Part shown: positions 1 through 10,966 of the stretch, one piece after another
Numbering within the stretch: the stretch's first letter is position 1
How the letters are laid out: each line of letters begins with the position of its first letter
Assembly (NCBI GenBank): GCA_963576735.1
Contig: OY755188.1
Coordinates: forward strand, 992,001-1,056,000
From: Bedellia somnulentella
Lineage: Eukaryota > Arthropoda > Insecta > Lepidoptera > Bedelliidae
Length of the DNA stretch: 64,000 bases
Direction: 5' to 3'
Made by a program: the position numbers and the translations under genes
The notes under the pieces: generated by a model
What the model saw: the letters and a program-made list of their open reading frames with translations, nothing else
Database searches by the model: none
Told to the model about the DNA's origin: nothing

Positions 1-25
1 ATTGATTATTAATTTCCTTTTCAAT

Positions 26-2239
26 ATGACTGACAGTGAATTATCAGTAAAAACAAACACTGCTCATGCCAGTCGAAGCTCAAGCCCTGCCAAAATGGCA
101 AGCGATGAATATACTGTGCTTAAGTATAAACGCAGTTCCATCAAAGGGCAAATAACCCACTTTAAGAAATATTTATTTAATTTATTAGAGCATTGTGAAT
201 CCCATTCATTGTCATCAAGGGATGAACAGATGTTATCATTAAAGCTAGATAAGTTTTTGGAGTTAAACTCTCAATTTGAACACCTGCAATCACAAATGGA
301 AGCTCTTAATTTTAGTAACTTAGATTATGAATTAGATGAAAGAGAACTCATATCAAATGAATTCTGTTCTTGTATTGTGAAGGCTCGAAATCTGCTCGGT
401 GTCAACAAACCTACAGACCAATTCCAAGATGCCACTGAAGGGTCAAAGGCCTCCCATCCATGCCACTGTAATGGTCAAGGCACAATGGGGTTTAGGCTAC
501 CTGAAATCACTATACCTAAGTTTGATGGTTCATACTTCAAATGGCTTGAATTCAGAGATACATTTGAATCATTAATTCACAATAATAATCACATTAAACC
601 CATTCATAAATTTCATTACCTCTGCTCATACCTACAAGGTGAAGCAGCCAGGGTTATAGCAAATCTTGAGGTATCTGATTTCAATTATGTAGAAGCATGG
701 AACATATTATGTGAAAGGTATAACAATACAAAACAATTAGTTAATAATCATCTTAGTGCACTTTTTAATCTCAAGGTTATGCAGAGTGAATCAGACAAGT
801 CTCTTAGGTTTTTAAGTGATCACATCACCAAGAATGTTAGGGCTTTACAGACTTTAGGTCAACCAGTTCAACACTGGGATTCTATTTTAATTTATTTAGC
901 TTCCTCAAAGTTTGATCAAAATACCAATGTCAAATGGGAAGAATACAAAGGCAATCTTCATTCAGAGTTGCCAACCTTTAATGACTTAAAAGAATTTTTA
1001 AAGATAAGAGCTGACATTTTAGAGACATTACCTCAAAGTAAGGTAAGGGTTAACACATCACAGGGTTCAAACAACAGTCATAATAATAATAATAATAGTC
1101 ATGATTTAAAACACTATCATAGTAACAATCATATTAAACAAACAATAAATCCACCTCAAGCCTTTATTGTTTCCACTTCAGGTAAGGTAAGTGATGAGGC
1201 TAGCAATCCTCAATTGCCCTCACGTTTACCCAATGCCACTCTAGCATCAACAGTTACAACTAATACTAATTTCAAGTGCCCCCTTTGCAAGGGTAAACAT
1301 TTACTGTTCCGATGCTTACGTTTCAGAAAGCTCACATTGGCTGACAGACGGAGTAGGGTCACTGGGCTTAAGGTTTGCACAAATTGCCTTCGGTCTGACC
1401 ATATGGTTGCCAAGTGTCCCTATGGAGACTGTCGTAAGTGTGGTGGACGCCATCACACTCTGCTACACAGCTCTCCCCTTCTTCAAAATGATGTTGCTCC
1501 ATCATCACATCCTGTCCCTTCAATGCCTCAGTCGCTTTCTCTCAGTCCTCCAGTTTCCCCTTCAGGGATCATTCGCTCCACCGCCATGATTGACATCATC
1601 AATCCCCAAAATGGTAAGGTGGAGACAGTCAGATGCTTGCTAGATAGCGGCTCTGACTACTCCTTTCTTTCCGCTGACTTAAGGAATCGCCTTAAGTTAG
1701 CTTCCACACCCTCAATACACAACAGTGTTGCAGGCGTAGGGAACACCTTTCTTAACCTGAGACCACATCAGTGCTCAGCGTTAATTCGTGCCCGCACTGG
1801 CACATACTCACATCTTCACACCTTTTTGGTGTTGCCTTCCATAGCAAAAAGGCATTCTAATGAAGCCATTGATGTTTCAAATATCACTCTTCCCTCAGCT
1901 ATCACATTAGCTGATCCTCAATTCAATCAACCACTAAAGGTTGACATTATGATTGGAGGCGATCTATTCTGGGATCTACTTGGCTCCGAAAGGCTCACCT
2001 TAGGTCCAGGCCTACCCATGCTGCATCATTCACAGCTAGGCTGGATTATAGCTGGCAAGATTTCCCATTCATTACCACAAAATTCACAAACTTGTAATTT
2101 TGTTAGTAGCAGTTCTTTTACCAAGTTAACTAGAACTCATAGACTAAAAACTAGACGTTTCTGTCCTCTCAGCCCACTCAAGGCAGCAGATTACCGTCTT
2201 GGTGATACTTACACCTTACCAAAACGAATTGGTTATTAA
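26..2239 (+). mobile_element. BEL/Pao LTR retrotransposon gag-protease ORF
   Basis: Open frame of about 737 residues from the ATG at 26. I prefer this start over the non-ATG codon at position 2. Order of parts: a gag region of the DUF1759 type (PKFDGSYFKWLEFRDTF near residue 160); an Asn/His-rich linker; retroviral-type zinc knuckles (CTNC..SDH....C fits CX2CX4HX4C, preceded by a CX2CX3HX4C copy); and an aspartic protease with the active-site motif LLDSGSDYSFLS near residue 545. In BEL elements these are followed by reverse transcriptase and RNase H, but here the frame stops at 2239 and neither domain is found downstream. The element is therefore non-autonomous. The 5' LTR lies left of the window. 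Confidence 0.9.
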
Positions 2240-2604
2240 TAACCTAAGTTGAATGAATTCATACACAACAAACATTCAACAATTGTTTATGGTTTACTTT
2301 TAATTTACATTTATATACAAATATTTTACTTTATACAATACTTATACACTTTACATCATCCTACACATGGATCAATCATTATTTGCTATTTTATTATGTC
2401 TTTCCTTCTAGATACAGTAAACAGCTGACTACCTAAAGGTCATTGACATCGAGGTAGTTGACCTTACAAGTTCATCGACTTTGAACTTTAGCATATATAT
2501 ATATTTTTTTTTGGATTCATTTATCAGATGTATTTGAATCAGTGCGATGATCAATCACCATAATTATCATCATCATCAACGGTGGTCATCATCATAATTT
2601 CTTT
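2240..2604. other. Internal deletion scar of the BEL/Pao element
   Basis: AT-rich, non-coding stretch between the gag-protease ORF and the surviving integrase. It has CAT/ATC-rich simple sequence near 2560-2595 and a TA run near 2490. A complete BEL element would carry reverse transcriptase and RNase H here; I see no trace of either in any frame. Whether this is one deletion or a filled-in rearrangement cannot be told from one copy. Confidence 0.6.
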
Positions 2605-3335
2605 ATGCTTTTATTTTCGCCAGGGGAAAACCCACGGAAATATTTTGTGACAATGGGCGAAATTTCGTTGCCGCAGCTAAGGAAATAAATTCATTTTTTA
2701 ACGACAATAAAGACTCATTTGTGCAGTTTGCTAATGTTCAAAATATTAACTTTAAATTTTGCCCGGTTTACGCCCCTAATTTCAACGGAAGCGCGGAAGC
2801 TGGCATTAAGCTTGCTAAGTTTCACATTAAACGCATCATGGGTAACACCCACCTCACATTCGAGGAATTATCTTCTCTTTTTGCCCAGGTTGAGGCTATC
2901 CTCAACAGTAGACCCATCGCTCCCCTTTCCTCCTCCCCAAATGATTTGGCAGTTCTCACACCGGGACACTTTCTCCTCGGCAGGTCACTCACGGCTCTTC
3001 CATCACCGGATCTGGCAGACTTACCGACGAAGAGATTGGATCGCTTTCAACTGTTGGAGCAGCTACGGCAAACATTTTGGAGGAGATGGCACAGGGAATA
3101 TTTATCAGAGCTACAACAGCGAACTCAATGGCGAGTAAGATGTAGAGACTTGCGCATGGGTGATCTTGTCCTAATAAGCGAAGATAACTCTCCACCTCTG
3201 TTATGGCGAAGAGGGCGAGTCACTAAACTATATCCAGGAGCAGATGGTGTCCCGAGAGTGGCCGATATCAAGACCATGCAATCGACAGTAAGGCGAGCCA
3301 TAAATCGCTTGTGCCTACTTGTAGAAGAAGATTGA
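2605..3335 (+). mobile_element. BEL/Pao integrase C-terminal part (5' truncated)
   Basis: The frame around 2619-3335 contains the end of a BEL-type integrase: RGKPTEIFCDNGRNF (second catalytic Asp region), then YAPNFNGSAEAGIK, then the NSRPI motif, and a C-terminal DUF5641-like tail ending in LVLISEDNSPPLLWRRGRV. The N-terminal zinc-binding part and the first catalytic Asp are missing because of the deletion upstream, so the integrase cannot work. No ATG opens the frame at the correct place, which agrees with its origin as part of a longer polyprotein. Confidence 0.88.
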
Positions 3336-3362
3336 AGACTCGTCTTCAATGGCCCCCCAGTA

Positions 3363-3703
3363 TGTTAAAGCACTTGGATCCAAGTGCTTTAACGGGCTCA
3401 AAACATAAACAATCCAGAGTCGCGTCAGTCACGTCAAGCGCCATCAGAAAGGAGACAAACAGCTTAGGCTATAAATACGCCGCCTCAGGCACTATTCCTT
3501 CCTTTTTACTTTTCACAAATTGAAGAATCCCAAGAAGACGATTAGATTGTTCAGAGTCATTTTATTCATAATTCATACTGTATAGAGTCCATATAACTTA
3601 AAATATATTATATATAATTGTAAATAGTACATCTAACAGTAAAGCATAGTAGAACAAGTTGCCGTGTTATTTCTTCTACTCCACAATCTTCAAGGCCCTT
3701 ACA
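3363..3703 (+). repeat. Putative 3' LTR of the BEL/Pao element
   Basis: It starts with TGTTAAAGC directly after a purine/C-rich tract (ATGGCCCCCCAG), as expected for a 3' LTR after the polypurine tract. It contains TATAAATA near 3471 and ends near TTACA at 3703. The right boundary is inferred, because the 5' LTR is outside the window and the two cannot be compared. Confidence 0.6.
3364..3393. repeat. Perfect 30-bp palindrome at the LTR start
   Basis: Each half reads GTTAAAGCACTTGGA followed by its exact reverse complement, centred on a GGATCC site. It begins one base inside the proposed LTR. Confidence 0.9.
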
Positions 3704-3755
3704 ACGTGGGTCAACTTTGTGAACGAGCAGCAGGCGCACAACAGCCTGCTAACCT

Positions 3756-5594
3756 TCAGTAACCATTTCGTTGGATAACTGGGTCTACTACAGCCTTGAG
3801 TTGGTCAGGCAAGTACCTAGTGGCAGCAATGAGTTTGTGCAGATGTCGTGCTCCATCTTTGCATGTTGGATGCGTTTTTATAGAGAACCAAGTCGGCGCG
3901 TACGCTTTTACTACAAAAGTTGCCAAAACTACCAACTTTTCAGAAGGAGATATCGTAGAAACATACAAACGCATCACTCTGTTTGCACGAGTGAGCCACC
4001 TTGCGTGGGACATTTTTCCAGGTGATTTGTTCCCTAAATCTGTAGGGAATTCACCGGTTATCACTGCCAACACAATCTGATACAGATATTTCTGGTCAAC
4101 GCTTAACTCTTCGACAGTTACATCAGGCAGCTCCCCGAGAATCGGTTGATATTGAACCACAGGTCTCTTTTCACAGTTTTCCAACAGTTTCCCGACTGGC
4201 CCAACAAATGTTTGTGGTCCAGAAGTTTTTCCATCCATGTGCTGGAATAAATGTGGAAAGGGTAATTCGTTCATGTGAAGAAGACAGACGATCCACTGCA
4301 GCGGTCTATTAAAGCGTTTCTCTAGCAGACGAATAATTCCTCCTTGCCTACCAACATTAACATTGGTTCCATCGCATCCTACTGCTACCAAATCATCTGT
4401 AGAAATATTTTGCTCCAGGAAATAGTCGACAATTGATTTTTCAACACATTTAGAAGTTCCTGATACTAGTGATATGTAACCTAAGAACTCTGTTCCCGGT
4501 TCTTTTATTAAGCAAATGTGCTCTTCATGAACACTGCTTTTATAGATTTTCCCATTCTTCTTTGATAAGACCAACGTCTTATCTTTTCTTCCGTCAAAGT
4601 AAAGAGCAGGAACCGATGAAACTTTGGCGCGCTGTATGGCACACTTCCTTGAGAGTTTACGCTGGCGGCGAATCTTATTTTTGTCAACAACTTCAGCAGT
4701 GGTGGGCTGTAATACTGCAGAAACTATAGCCGCTGCCGCCCTATCTGAGACTCCGAATCTGTTGCATGTCTTTGCAACCAAATCATAGTTAACTTTTTTC
4801 TTTTTCGAGGGTTCAGTTTTAATTTTCTTTGTAGGTGAATTAAAGTTGTCATCATGTTCTGATGATGCAGTGCTTTCTGACCCTGTTGGAGAGAAAAGTA
4901 AACGGTTTTGTGGTCCATCACATGGCTCTGACAGCAAACTTGACTGACAAGCTTTCCGTTGCAATCTTTTGTTTATTTTTGCTGTAGCAGTGGTGTCGAC
5001 TCCACCTATGATCATTTTTCTAGTCTATCTTTGATCAATCAAGAAGTTGTGCTCTCTAGCAGGTACTTTCTTGTATTTTGGGCAAGTACAAAGTGTAATT
5101 TCAACACATTTGCAAGTGGAAATATCAAACAAAACTTTACTGGCGTTACGGAACTCTACCCATTTTTTTTCAGGAATTTTTTGATAGGATTTAAGTATAT
5201 TCTCGCATTTAAGATGATATGCCTTCAACATCACCTTAATAACTTTCTGCTGAACAGTAGGAATAGAAGCTGAAGTCCATATTTCAATTATTTTCGGAAC
5301 AACTATAGCTTCAATCTCCTTGTAGGTAGGTTCTTTCTTAGTGTTTTGGTCCGATTTCAGTTTGTGGCGGTTCCACTCGTAACATCTCATAATATCTTCG
5401 TATGTCGGCAACATATTAGTTTTTAAATCGCACGGATTACCAAAAAGGGGAGATTTCCACTTGTTTCTGGTAGAATCCATCGTAAACTGCACAAAAATCA
5501 CAGCACATGCGTTACGTTGAAAGACAATGGCGCGACTGGCTAATTGAGCTAAGCGCGGGAATTCCCCCTCTCCCCGCACTTCATGGAAGCACAA
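3756..5594 (-). pseudogene. hAT-like transposase-derived protein, broken by one in-frame stop
   Basis: Two minus-strand open frames, 5594-5025 and 5015-3756, lie in the same reading frame with a single TAG at 5025-5027 between them (...FLIDQR, stop, TRKMIIGGVD...). Removing one stop would give about 610 codons. The likely true start is the Met of MDSTRNKWKSP, near 5480. Visible parts are a Cys cluster (CKC...CTC), a Lys-rich linker, and two motifs that resemble an RNase H-fold hAT transposase: VGCDGTNVNVG (Asp) and CLLHMNELPFPHLF (C..H). The frame ends at NGY in mid-domain, just outside the BEL LTR, so the 3' end is probably lost. I recognise this as a multicopy insect family but cannot name it. 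No terminal inverted repeats were seen. Confidence 0.6.
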
Positions 5595-6123
5595 ATTGTT
5601 AAAGTAGGTATCTTATTTGTTATTATTCCTTACATTTACTATGCGCCCGATTTATTTTGATACGAAGAACTGTTAACTTCTTAATATTACGTAGCTGTTA
5701 ACCTCACTGAACTTACTCGTACCTCTGAAAACTCGAAAATTCAAAACTTTGACCCTGATCCGGAGGCAGAAGAACTTATCACATTAAGATAATATTTTAC
5801 ACTCGTTAGTACAAGCCCATTTCACATCTTTTTGTGCATGTGCTCCATCAAAAACAAAAAAAAAGTAAAAACGGCCCACCCTATTGTTTATATTATATTT
5901 TTTTATTTTAATAATGTACTGATAGACAGGGGCTGGATGAGCGGCAAAAATTTGAAAACCCTAAAAAGCAGAACAAACCTAATGGCAAACACAATTCAAA
6001 GGCCAACCATCTAACTAAACAACATGGAACAAAATGGAAAGCGCTTACGATCCCTGAATACACCTCACATGTATGTATAGTAATTAAATTAAAGATAGAA
6101 TAATGAATGTTTTAAGTAAGTAC
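5595..6123. other. Non-coding AT-rich interval
   Basis: Short A and T runs, no convincing ORF and no chorion exon 2. By position this should be intron of the orphan class A gene whose exon 1 is at 6124-6174 (minus). Confidence 0.5.
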
Positions 6124-6174
6124 CTGGATGAGAAGCGCTTGGGCGCACAGGAACAGGAATGCGAATTTTGCCAT
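6124..6174 (-). pseudogene. Chorion class A gene, exon 1 only (A1)
   Basis: A 51-nt signal-peptide exon, MAKFAFLFLCAQALLIQ, followed by a GT donor (CAG|GTACTT). It closely matches exon 1 of A2 and A3 and faces B1 across a normal bidirectional promoter with its own TATA box (6231-6238). No class A exon 2 occurs between here and the left window edge. That space holds the broken transposase-like gene and the BEL element, both apparently inserted or rearranged in. The gene is probably dead, unless exon 2 lies beyond the left edge. Confidence 0.8.
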
Positions 6175-6510
6175 TTCTATGTCTTTTTCGAATGGAGTTT
6201 CGAGAATGACTTGCTTTTCATAGCACAACCTATTTATACTAGAAAGCTCGGTGTTTTAATAGATAACAGAATAAAGACAAATACGTGCTTATTTCTTTTT
6301 ACAATATCATCTTGGAAACGAGAAAATTATTTATCAGTGCGTAATGCGACAACACACTTTCTAATTCGTATACGAACAATTACTTATTTCTTCACAAAGG
6401 AATTTTAGAGATTTAACACATTTTGAAACATTTTTCGAAGTAGTATAAAAAAACAAATCCATCCTTCTAATATCATTCGCTAAACAAACGCAACGAGATC
6501 TACTCATAAA
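6175..6510. promoter_or_regulatory. Bidirectional chorion promoter, pair 1
   Basis: 336 bp between the divergent start codons of A1 and B1. TATA for A1: minus-strand TATAAATA at 6231-6238. TATA for B1: TATAAAA at 6444-6450, 67 bp before the ATG. GATA-type sites lie near 6259 and 6331, and an ACGTGC element is at 6283-6288. The same layout recurs in pairs 2 and 3. In Bombyx, chorion promoters use TCACGT, GATA and C/EBP sites. Confidence 0.7.
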
Positions 6511-7961
6511 ATGGCTTCCAAAGTAGTGTTTGCATTCATCGCTTCAGTGCTGTTGATTCAGGTAGTTTTCTCTTATTTACTTCAACTTTTCTATAAGATT
6601 TTATATGGGGTAATAATAATTAGCGATTTGCAAAATTCTGAAACTATTATTGTATACGATCTTTCTTTTAAGATTCCTCTCAAATTTATTTGAATAAAAC
6701 AAACGAATTATATTAAAATATTGTTAATTGTACTACTGCGAATCCTAAAATAAGGTTGGCCGGTTGCTTAGCTAGCCTATTGTGGTAGTTCAGTAGAGCA
6801 AATATTGTAAAATTAAAAAATGATTGATGTTGAATCTTTAGTCTAACATACATGCATATTCTCACGCCGTTATTTCCCATTGGGATAGGCAGAGACTATC
6901 GATCGGTACTTAGTACGATCCTGGCAAACCTCTCTGACTTCGTTCACATCCATCAATCTTTTCATACATGCTCTTTTATTCTTCATAGTCTTATAGCCTA
7001 AAAATCATCTAAAACACCCTACAATAAGTTTTAGCAAAATATTTATCGCACAAAGGTGACTGAAGGGCTTTACACATACTAGAGTGGAAGTGACATATTA
7101 GAGTGATCAGATATCTGATACTTTAATATATTTTTTATGTTTTCTCATAGTTGTTAGATGTGTAGTGTCGGCTTAGAATAGCACTACTTCGTTTCTTACC
7201 GTAGGTGTTAGTAAAAGGCGACTAATTTTGGGCAATGCAGTTAGAGAACCATCAGCAACAACCCTTAACAAAAAACCTCACTTAACTTCCAAAAGTGGCT
7301 GAGGACTTTCTAATTACTAAGCTTTGGCTACCTATTCCAGGCATTTATAGTCGTGAGGATATACATGTATGTAATTATTAGTAATAATCCCCACATGAGG
7401 TTTTCATGAACAAAAACATTCAAAAATTACATGTAACATACATACATCATACTCATATCTCATATTATGCATACTAATGTCTCAATTACTTTTTATATTT
7501 AGACTGTACAAGGGTGCAATTGTGGAACCTCTTCATACAATTCTGGTTATGGATTAAACTACGGTTATGGAGCTAACGCTGCCGCCAACATTGCTGCTTC
7601 TAGCTCAGTTCTCTTCAACGGAATCAACGCTGCTAGTTTGGGATACAACGGATACGGAAACTTAGAGCTGCTCAGTGGATCTCCTACCACCCCCAACGGA
7701 ATCAGCGTGTTGGCTGAGACCCTTGAGTTGGCTGGACCTGTAGCAGTGAGCGGTTCTATGCCTTTCGCTGGATCAGTTGGTATCTGTGGTACCGTACCAA
7801 CCTGCGGTTCTGCTGGAGTGTCGTACAGCACAGCTCCAGGAGCAGGTCTCACCAGCAGCGGCTGCGGAGCTGGACTCGCCGGAACCGGATACGCTGGAGC
7901 TGGACTCGCCAACAACGTCTACGGACTCGTTGGAGCTCGCTCTGGATGCGGATGCGTTTAA
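6511..7961 (+). CDS. Chorion class B protein (B1), two exons
   Basis: Structural eggshell protein secreted by follicle cells. Exon 1 is 6511-6561 (MASKVVFAFIASVLLIQ, signal peptide). The GT donor follows, the acceptor is TTATATTTAG, and exon 2 is 7503-7961. Total 169 residues. Exon 2 shows an N-terminal Gly/Tyr/Asn-rich arm, then the conserved class B core (LSGSPTTPNGISVLAE, GSMPFAGSVGICGTVP), then a Gly-rich C-terminal arm ending GARSGCGCV. The single intron inside the signal peptide is the standard chorion structure. The core is nearly identical to that of B2 and shares a conversion tract with B2 and B3. AATAAA at 8058-8063. Low cysteine content points to an early or middle rather than late (high-Cys) type. 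Confidence 0.95.
6843..6990 (-). mobile_element. LINE 3'-end fragment
   Basis: Minus-strand copy of the 3' end of the LINE seen at 26096-26440: the coding tail (..DRTKWRS.VSAYP.GN, degraded) and the GTGAGTATATG tail reading leftwards. Confidence 0.7.
7160..7372 (+). mobile_element. SINE-A copy
   Basis: GTGTAGTGTCGGCTTAGAAT head, GGCGACTAA block and AAAAGTGGCTGAGG block, then a degraded GTGAG-ATAT-ATGTATG tail. Diverged and internally shortened. Lies within the B1 intron. Confidence 0.8.
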
Positions 7962-8265
7962 ATTACATCAAACATACTGTGAAATGAAATATAATTTTGG
8001 AAACTATTTCATGCATTTTTATTGAAGCCACAAACTATAGCAATATTTCAAACAACAAATAAATTTAACAAAAAAATTGATAAAACTAAAAGTATGGTTT
8101 TGGAGAGAAAGGAGATTAATGTAGAATGGGTAATTGAGATTAATGGTAGGTAAATGGAAAAAATGAATAAGTTTGTACATCTCGGAATTTATTTTTATTT
8201 AATAGGGATGAAAAGTGTGATGGGAATATCGAAGAAGGGTGACAATGGGTAATGTATTTATAGAG

Positions 8266-8372
8266 TACATACATACATATATACTTACGACATTAGCTTC
8301 CATTGGGGAAGGCAGAGACTATCGATCGCCACTTTGCACAATCCTGGCAAACCTCTCTAGCTTCATGGACTA
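8266..8372 (-). mobile_element. LINE 3'-end fragment
   Basis: Minus-strand copy: CATACATACATATATACT tail, then the reverse complement of the ...TATCGATCGCCACTT... end block. It abuts the SINE-A copy at 8386. Confidence 0.7.
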
Positions 8373-8385
8373 CACAGATAAATAT

Positions 8386-8618
8386 GCTACACAAATCCCA
8401 AAAAGGGGTAGCCAGAGCTTTAACTTTAGCCAGAAACTCCTCAGCCACATTTGGAAGTTGATTAAAAAGATGGTAGAAATAAAGTGTCGTTGGTGATGGG
8501 TCTCCAACCGCATCGCCCAAAAACCACTTAAAAAGCCCCATAAGCCCTTACTCGCCTCTTACGACACCCGTGGGTAGAAAGGGGTGGTGATATTAGTTGG
8601 CACTACACGGCACTACTG
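8386..8618 (-). mobile_element. SINE-A copy
   Basis: Reads tail to head on the plus strand: GGGGTAGCCAGAGCTT, GGTCTCCAACCGCATCGCCC, GCCTCTTACGACACCC and the terminal CACTACACGGCA. Confidence 0.85.
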
Positions 8619-8805
8619 GAGTAGTGAATAGTAATAAAAAATCGAGTGACCTATATATGCTGTTCTAGTACCTACTTTTATGTATGGAAGCAATGTTGGG
8701 TGTAGCAAAAGAATGTGAAATTGAGAGAATGCAGTAGCGATGAATATGTAATAATAAAGATAGAAAAAGGAATGATGATATTGTTTGGTTACAGAGAGAG
8801 ACTAA

Positions 8806-8925
8806 CTTACTTACTTACTTATACTCACACCCATTATTCCCACTGGGGTAGGCAGAGATTATCGATCGCCACTTAGTACGATCTTGAAAAACCTCTCTTG
8901 CTTCCCTTACATTCATTATTATTCT
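8806..8925 (-). mobile_element. LINE 3'-end fragment
   Basis: Tail run of CTTA/TACT, then CCCATTATTCCCACTGGGG and GATTATCGATCGCCACTT. Short and 5' truncated. Confidence 0.65.
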
Positions 8926-9225
8926 CACTTCGGACCCCCGCCGAACAGAGAGAGAATGCATGAAAAAAATGGGTAAATGAGATATATGAGCCAATGAGAT
9001 GGTAACGACCATGGAGACTCAATTAGATCAAATAGAATAGGAAAAGATTTGTCTTATCTTTAAAGCACACGGACTAATTATATTGCCTCTGAGATTCTAT
9101 ATTAACGAGACATCAATACTTCGACCGGAAATTGCCACATATGCTTTCTTGACCTCTGTCAAGTTCCCTACGTTACTAAGTATATTTAGAAACAGAGGGT
9201 CAACTCTTCACATCGAAAACAATAA

Positions 9226-9658
9226 TCCCACCAAAAACATTTTCATGTAAAATGTTGCCAAGACGAGCCTATATGACTCGCACTGTCAAAAAGTTATCAG
9301 ATCTCATGTAGAGCCAAGCTTCTAACACTACACGCCCTAACTCTATAAGGCCTAACTTCACAAACTCTACACCTTAGTCAAAATATGTGGCTTGGCCGTT
9401 CGTTACTACAAAAACTATTGTATAACACAAAAGTAATAAACAGTGAATTGATTTTTCACCTTACGCCGATGTGAATGTAGCGAAATGGCCAAGCCACATA
9501 TTTTGACTAAGGTGTAGAGTTTGTGAAGTTAGGCCTTGGTGAGTTAGGCCGTGTAGTGTTAGAAGCTTGGCTCTACATGAGATCTGATCACTTTTTGACA
9601 GTGCGAGTTATATGGGCTCGTCTTGGCAACATTTTACATAAAAATGTTTTTGGTGGGA
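9226..9658. mobile_element. Fold-back MITE with arms of about 170 bp
   Basis: The left arm (from TCCCACCAAAAACATTTT at 9226 to about 9399) is repeated as a near-perfect inverted complement at about 9484-9658, leaving a loop of about 85 bp. The arms differ by scattered substitutions and a short interior mismatch. There is no ORF. A short ATA duplication may flank the element. A non-autonomous DNA transposon is the best reading; the superfamily is not clear from the ends. Confidence 0.85.
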
Positions 9659-10534
9659 TATATTTTAACAAACAATAAGGTCCAATGGTAAGCTAAGAAT
9701 GTATCGAGCCAGTTATTGCATGTAGGTAGGTACATAAGCTGTGTAAATTTTAAGACATCAAAAATATTGCAAAGTAAAGATTTTACGGATAACAGCTTTG
9801 AGAATGACTGATGCTAGAATGAGTGACTGAGAAACTCAACATTGCTATATAATCTCGAACCAATAAATAAATTGGGTGATTCCATGAGGGCTACAAGAAA
9901 TTTATTGAAACTATTAATGCATATTTAATTTTTAGTTTGTGTATACTGACTGAGCGTGAAATAATATTTGTGCTAGTGGGTACTTAGTGAGTCGGCCCAG
10001 CTTCGCACATCCGAGGTTTCTTCAATCACTGCTCAAGGTTTGTGAAATTGAGAGCAGCATTTAGCACACCATGAACAGTGTAGCTTTAAGATTTTGAAGG
10101 CGTTTTAATGAACGGTTCAGTATCTACGTTATTAAGCAAATTTTCTGGTTGAGTTGAAGTGTAGTTAAACGCTTTAAATAATTTTAACAATCTCAAACAG
10201 AAACCATCCCGCGATGTAGGATGCAACTACTAGCGCCATCTAGTATGTAATATGTAAGTAAATTAGTAAGGATTTGGTTTTGGTCACGGGCGCGATGGCT
10301 TATTTCATGTATAATGTCGGTGTTTCTGTACCGATTTCTATGATTCTTTTTTTTATTGAATAGGTTATAATGTTATCCACCACTAAGGTTGCACACGCGA
10401 CAGAAGCTTAAAAAGGGAGTAACTTCATGTTTTTCCAAAATTTCCCGAAATTTCCCTTCACTACTCTGCTGAATAGTATACTATAACTTGCATAGTAGTA
10501 TGAAGAATAATTGTGCCAAGTTTCATTAAAATCT
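9659..10534. other. Non-coding interval with an old interrupted repeat
   Basis: No gene found. From about 10300 the text resembles a common lepidopteran repeat (CCAAGTTTCATTAAAATCT ... GTCGAGTAGTTTTTG). It is interrupted at 10535 by a later insertion and resumes at 11009. Confidence 0.5.
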
Positions 10535-10611
10535 AATTTAATGTTTTTGACATGAATTCCTCACGTGGGGATTATTACTCATAAATAAAAGATGTTATTA
10601 AAGGAAACAAA

Positions 10612-10690
10612 AATTTCGACACTGGCGGGGTTGAACCCGCGACCTTCGGGTATACGCCCCCGTCGCTTTGCCAACTGAGCTACAGTGTCA
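10612..10690 (-). repeat. tRNA-like unit (pol III SINE-like)
   Basis: Reverse strand reads GACACTG...TAGCTCAGTTGGCAAAGC (A box/D arm) ... GCGGGTTCAACCCCGC (B box/T arm) ... CAGTGTC, with a 7-bp acceptor stem and a T-run after it. The anticodon arm does not fold cleanly, so I call it tRNA-derived rather than a tRNA gene. Confidence 0.7.
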
Positions 10691-10911
10691 GTTGGCATCC
10701 AGCGCGAAATTTCTCTATCCTTTGTTTCTTTTTTTTTACACGTTCAAGTAGTGTTTGCGTTTCCTACCTCCGAATTTTAACTAATTCGGACGGCCACTTG
10801 TCTACCTTTTCAGATAGAATGCAAATGTTGGAAACGCCTAACTATCACATAATTTAATGTTTTTTGACATGAATTCCTCATGTGGGGATTATTACTCATA
10901 AATAAAAGATG

Positions 10912-10966
10912 TATCTTCGGGGGCGTATACCCGAAGGTCGCGGGTTCAAACCCCGCCAGTGTCGAA
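10912..10966 (+). repeat. 3' half of the tRNA-like unit
   Basis: Starts within the anticodon arm (CTTCGGGGGCGTATACCCG), continues through GGTCGCGGGTTCAAACCCC to the acceptor strand CAGTGTC, then GAAATTTTT. The 5' half is absent. Confidence 0.7.

Larger units (their letters stand above)
6562..7502 (+). other. Intron of B1
   Basis: 941-bp intron with GT-AG ends. It has been invaded by a LINE 3'-end fragment (about 6843-6990, minus), a SINE-A copy (7160-7372, plus) and part of the tRNA-like family's flank (near 7383-7415). The remainder is AT-rich and featureless. Confidence 0.75.
7962..9225. other. Intergenic stretch downstream of B1
   Basis: Holds the B1 polyadenylation signal, a LINE 3'-end fragment joined to a SINE-A copy (8266-8618) and another LINE 3'-end fragment (about 8806-8925). 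The rest is AT-rich with no coding potential I trust. Confidence 0.6.

Noticed and set aside
2..25. Upstream non-ATG start for the gag frame
   Set aside because: The ATG at 26 is followed by a typical gag N-terminus; the extra codons are probably leader sequence.
5025..5027. Programmed read-through or recoding of the TAG
   Set aside because: No sign of a recoding structure, and the gene is also truncated at its 3' end; decay is simpler.
10612..10690. Functional tRNA gene
   Set aside because: A and B boxes and acceptor pair well, but the anticodon arm does not fold and the unit recurs in repeats with long shared flanks.
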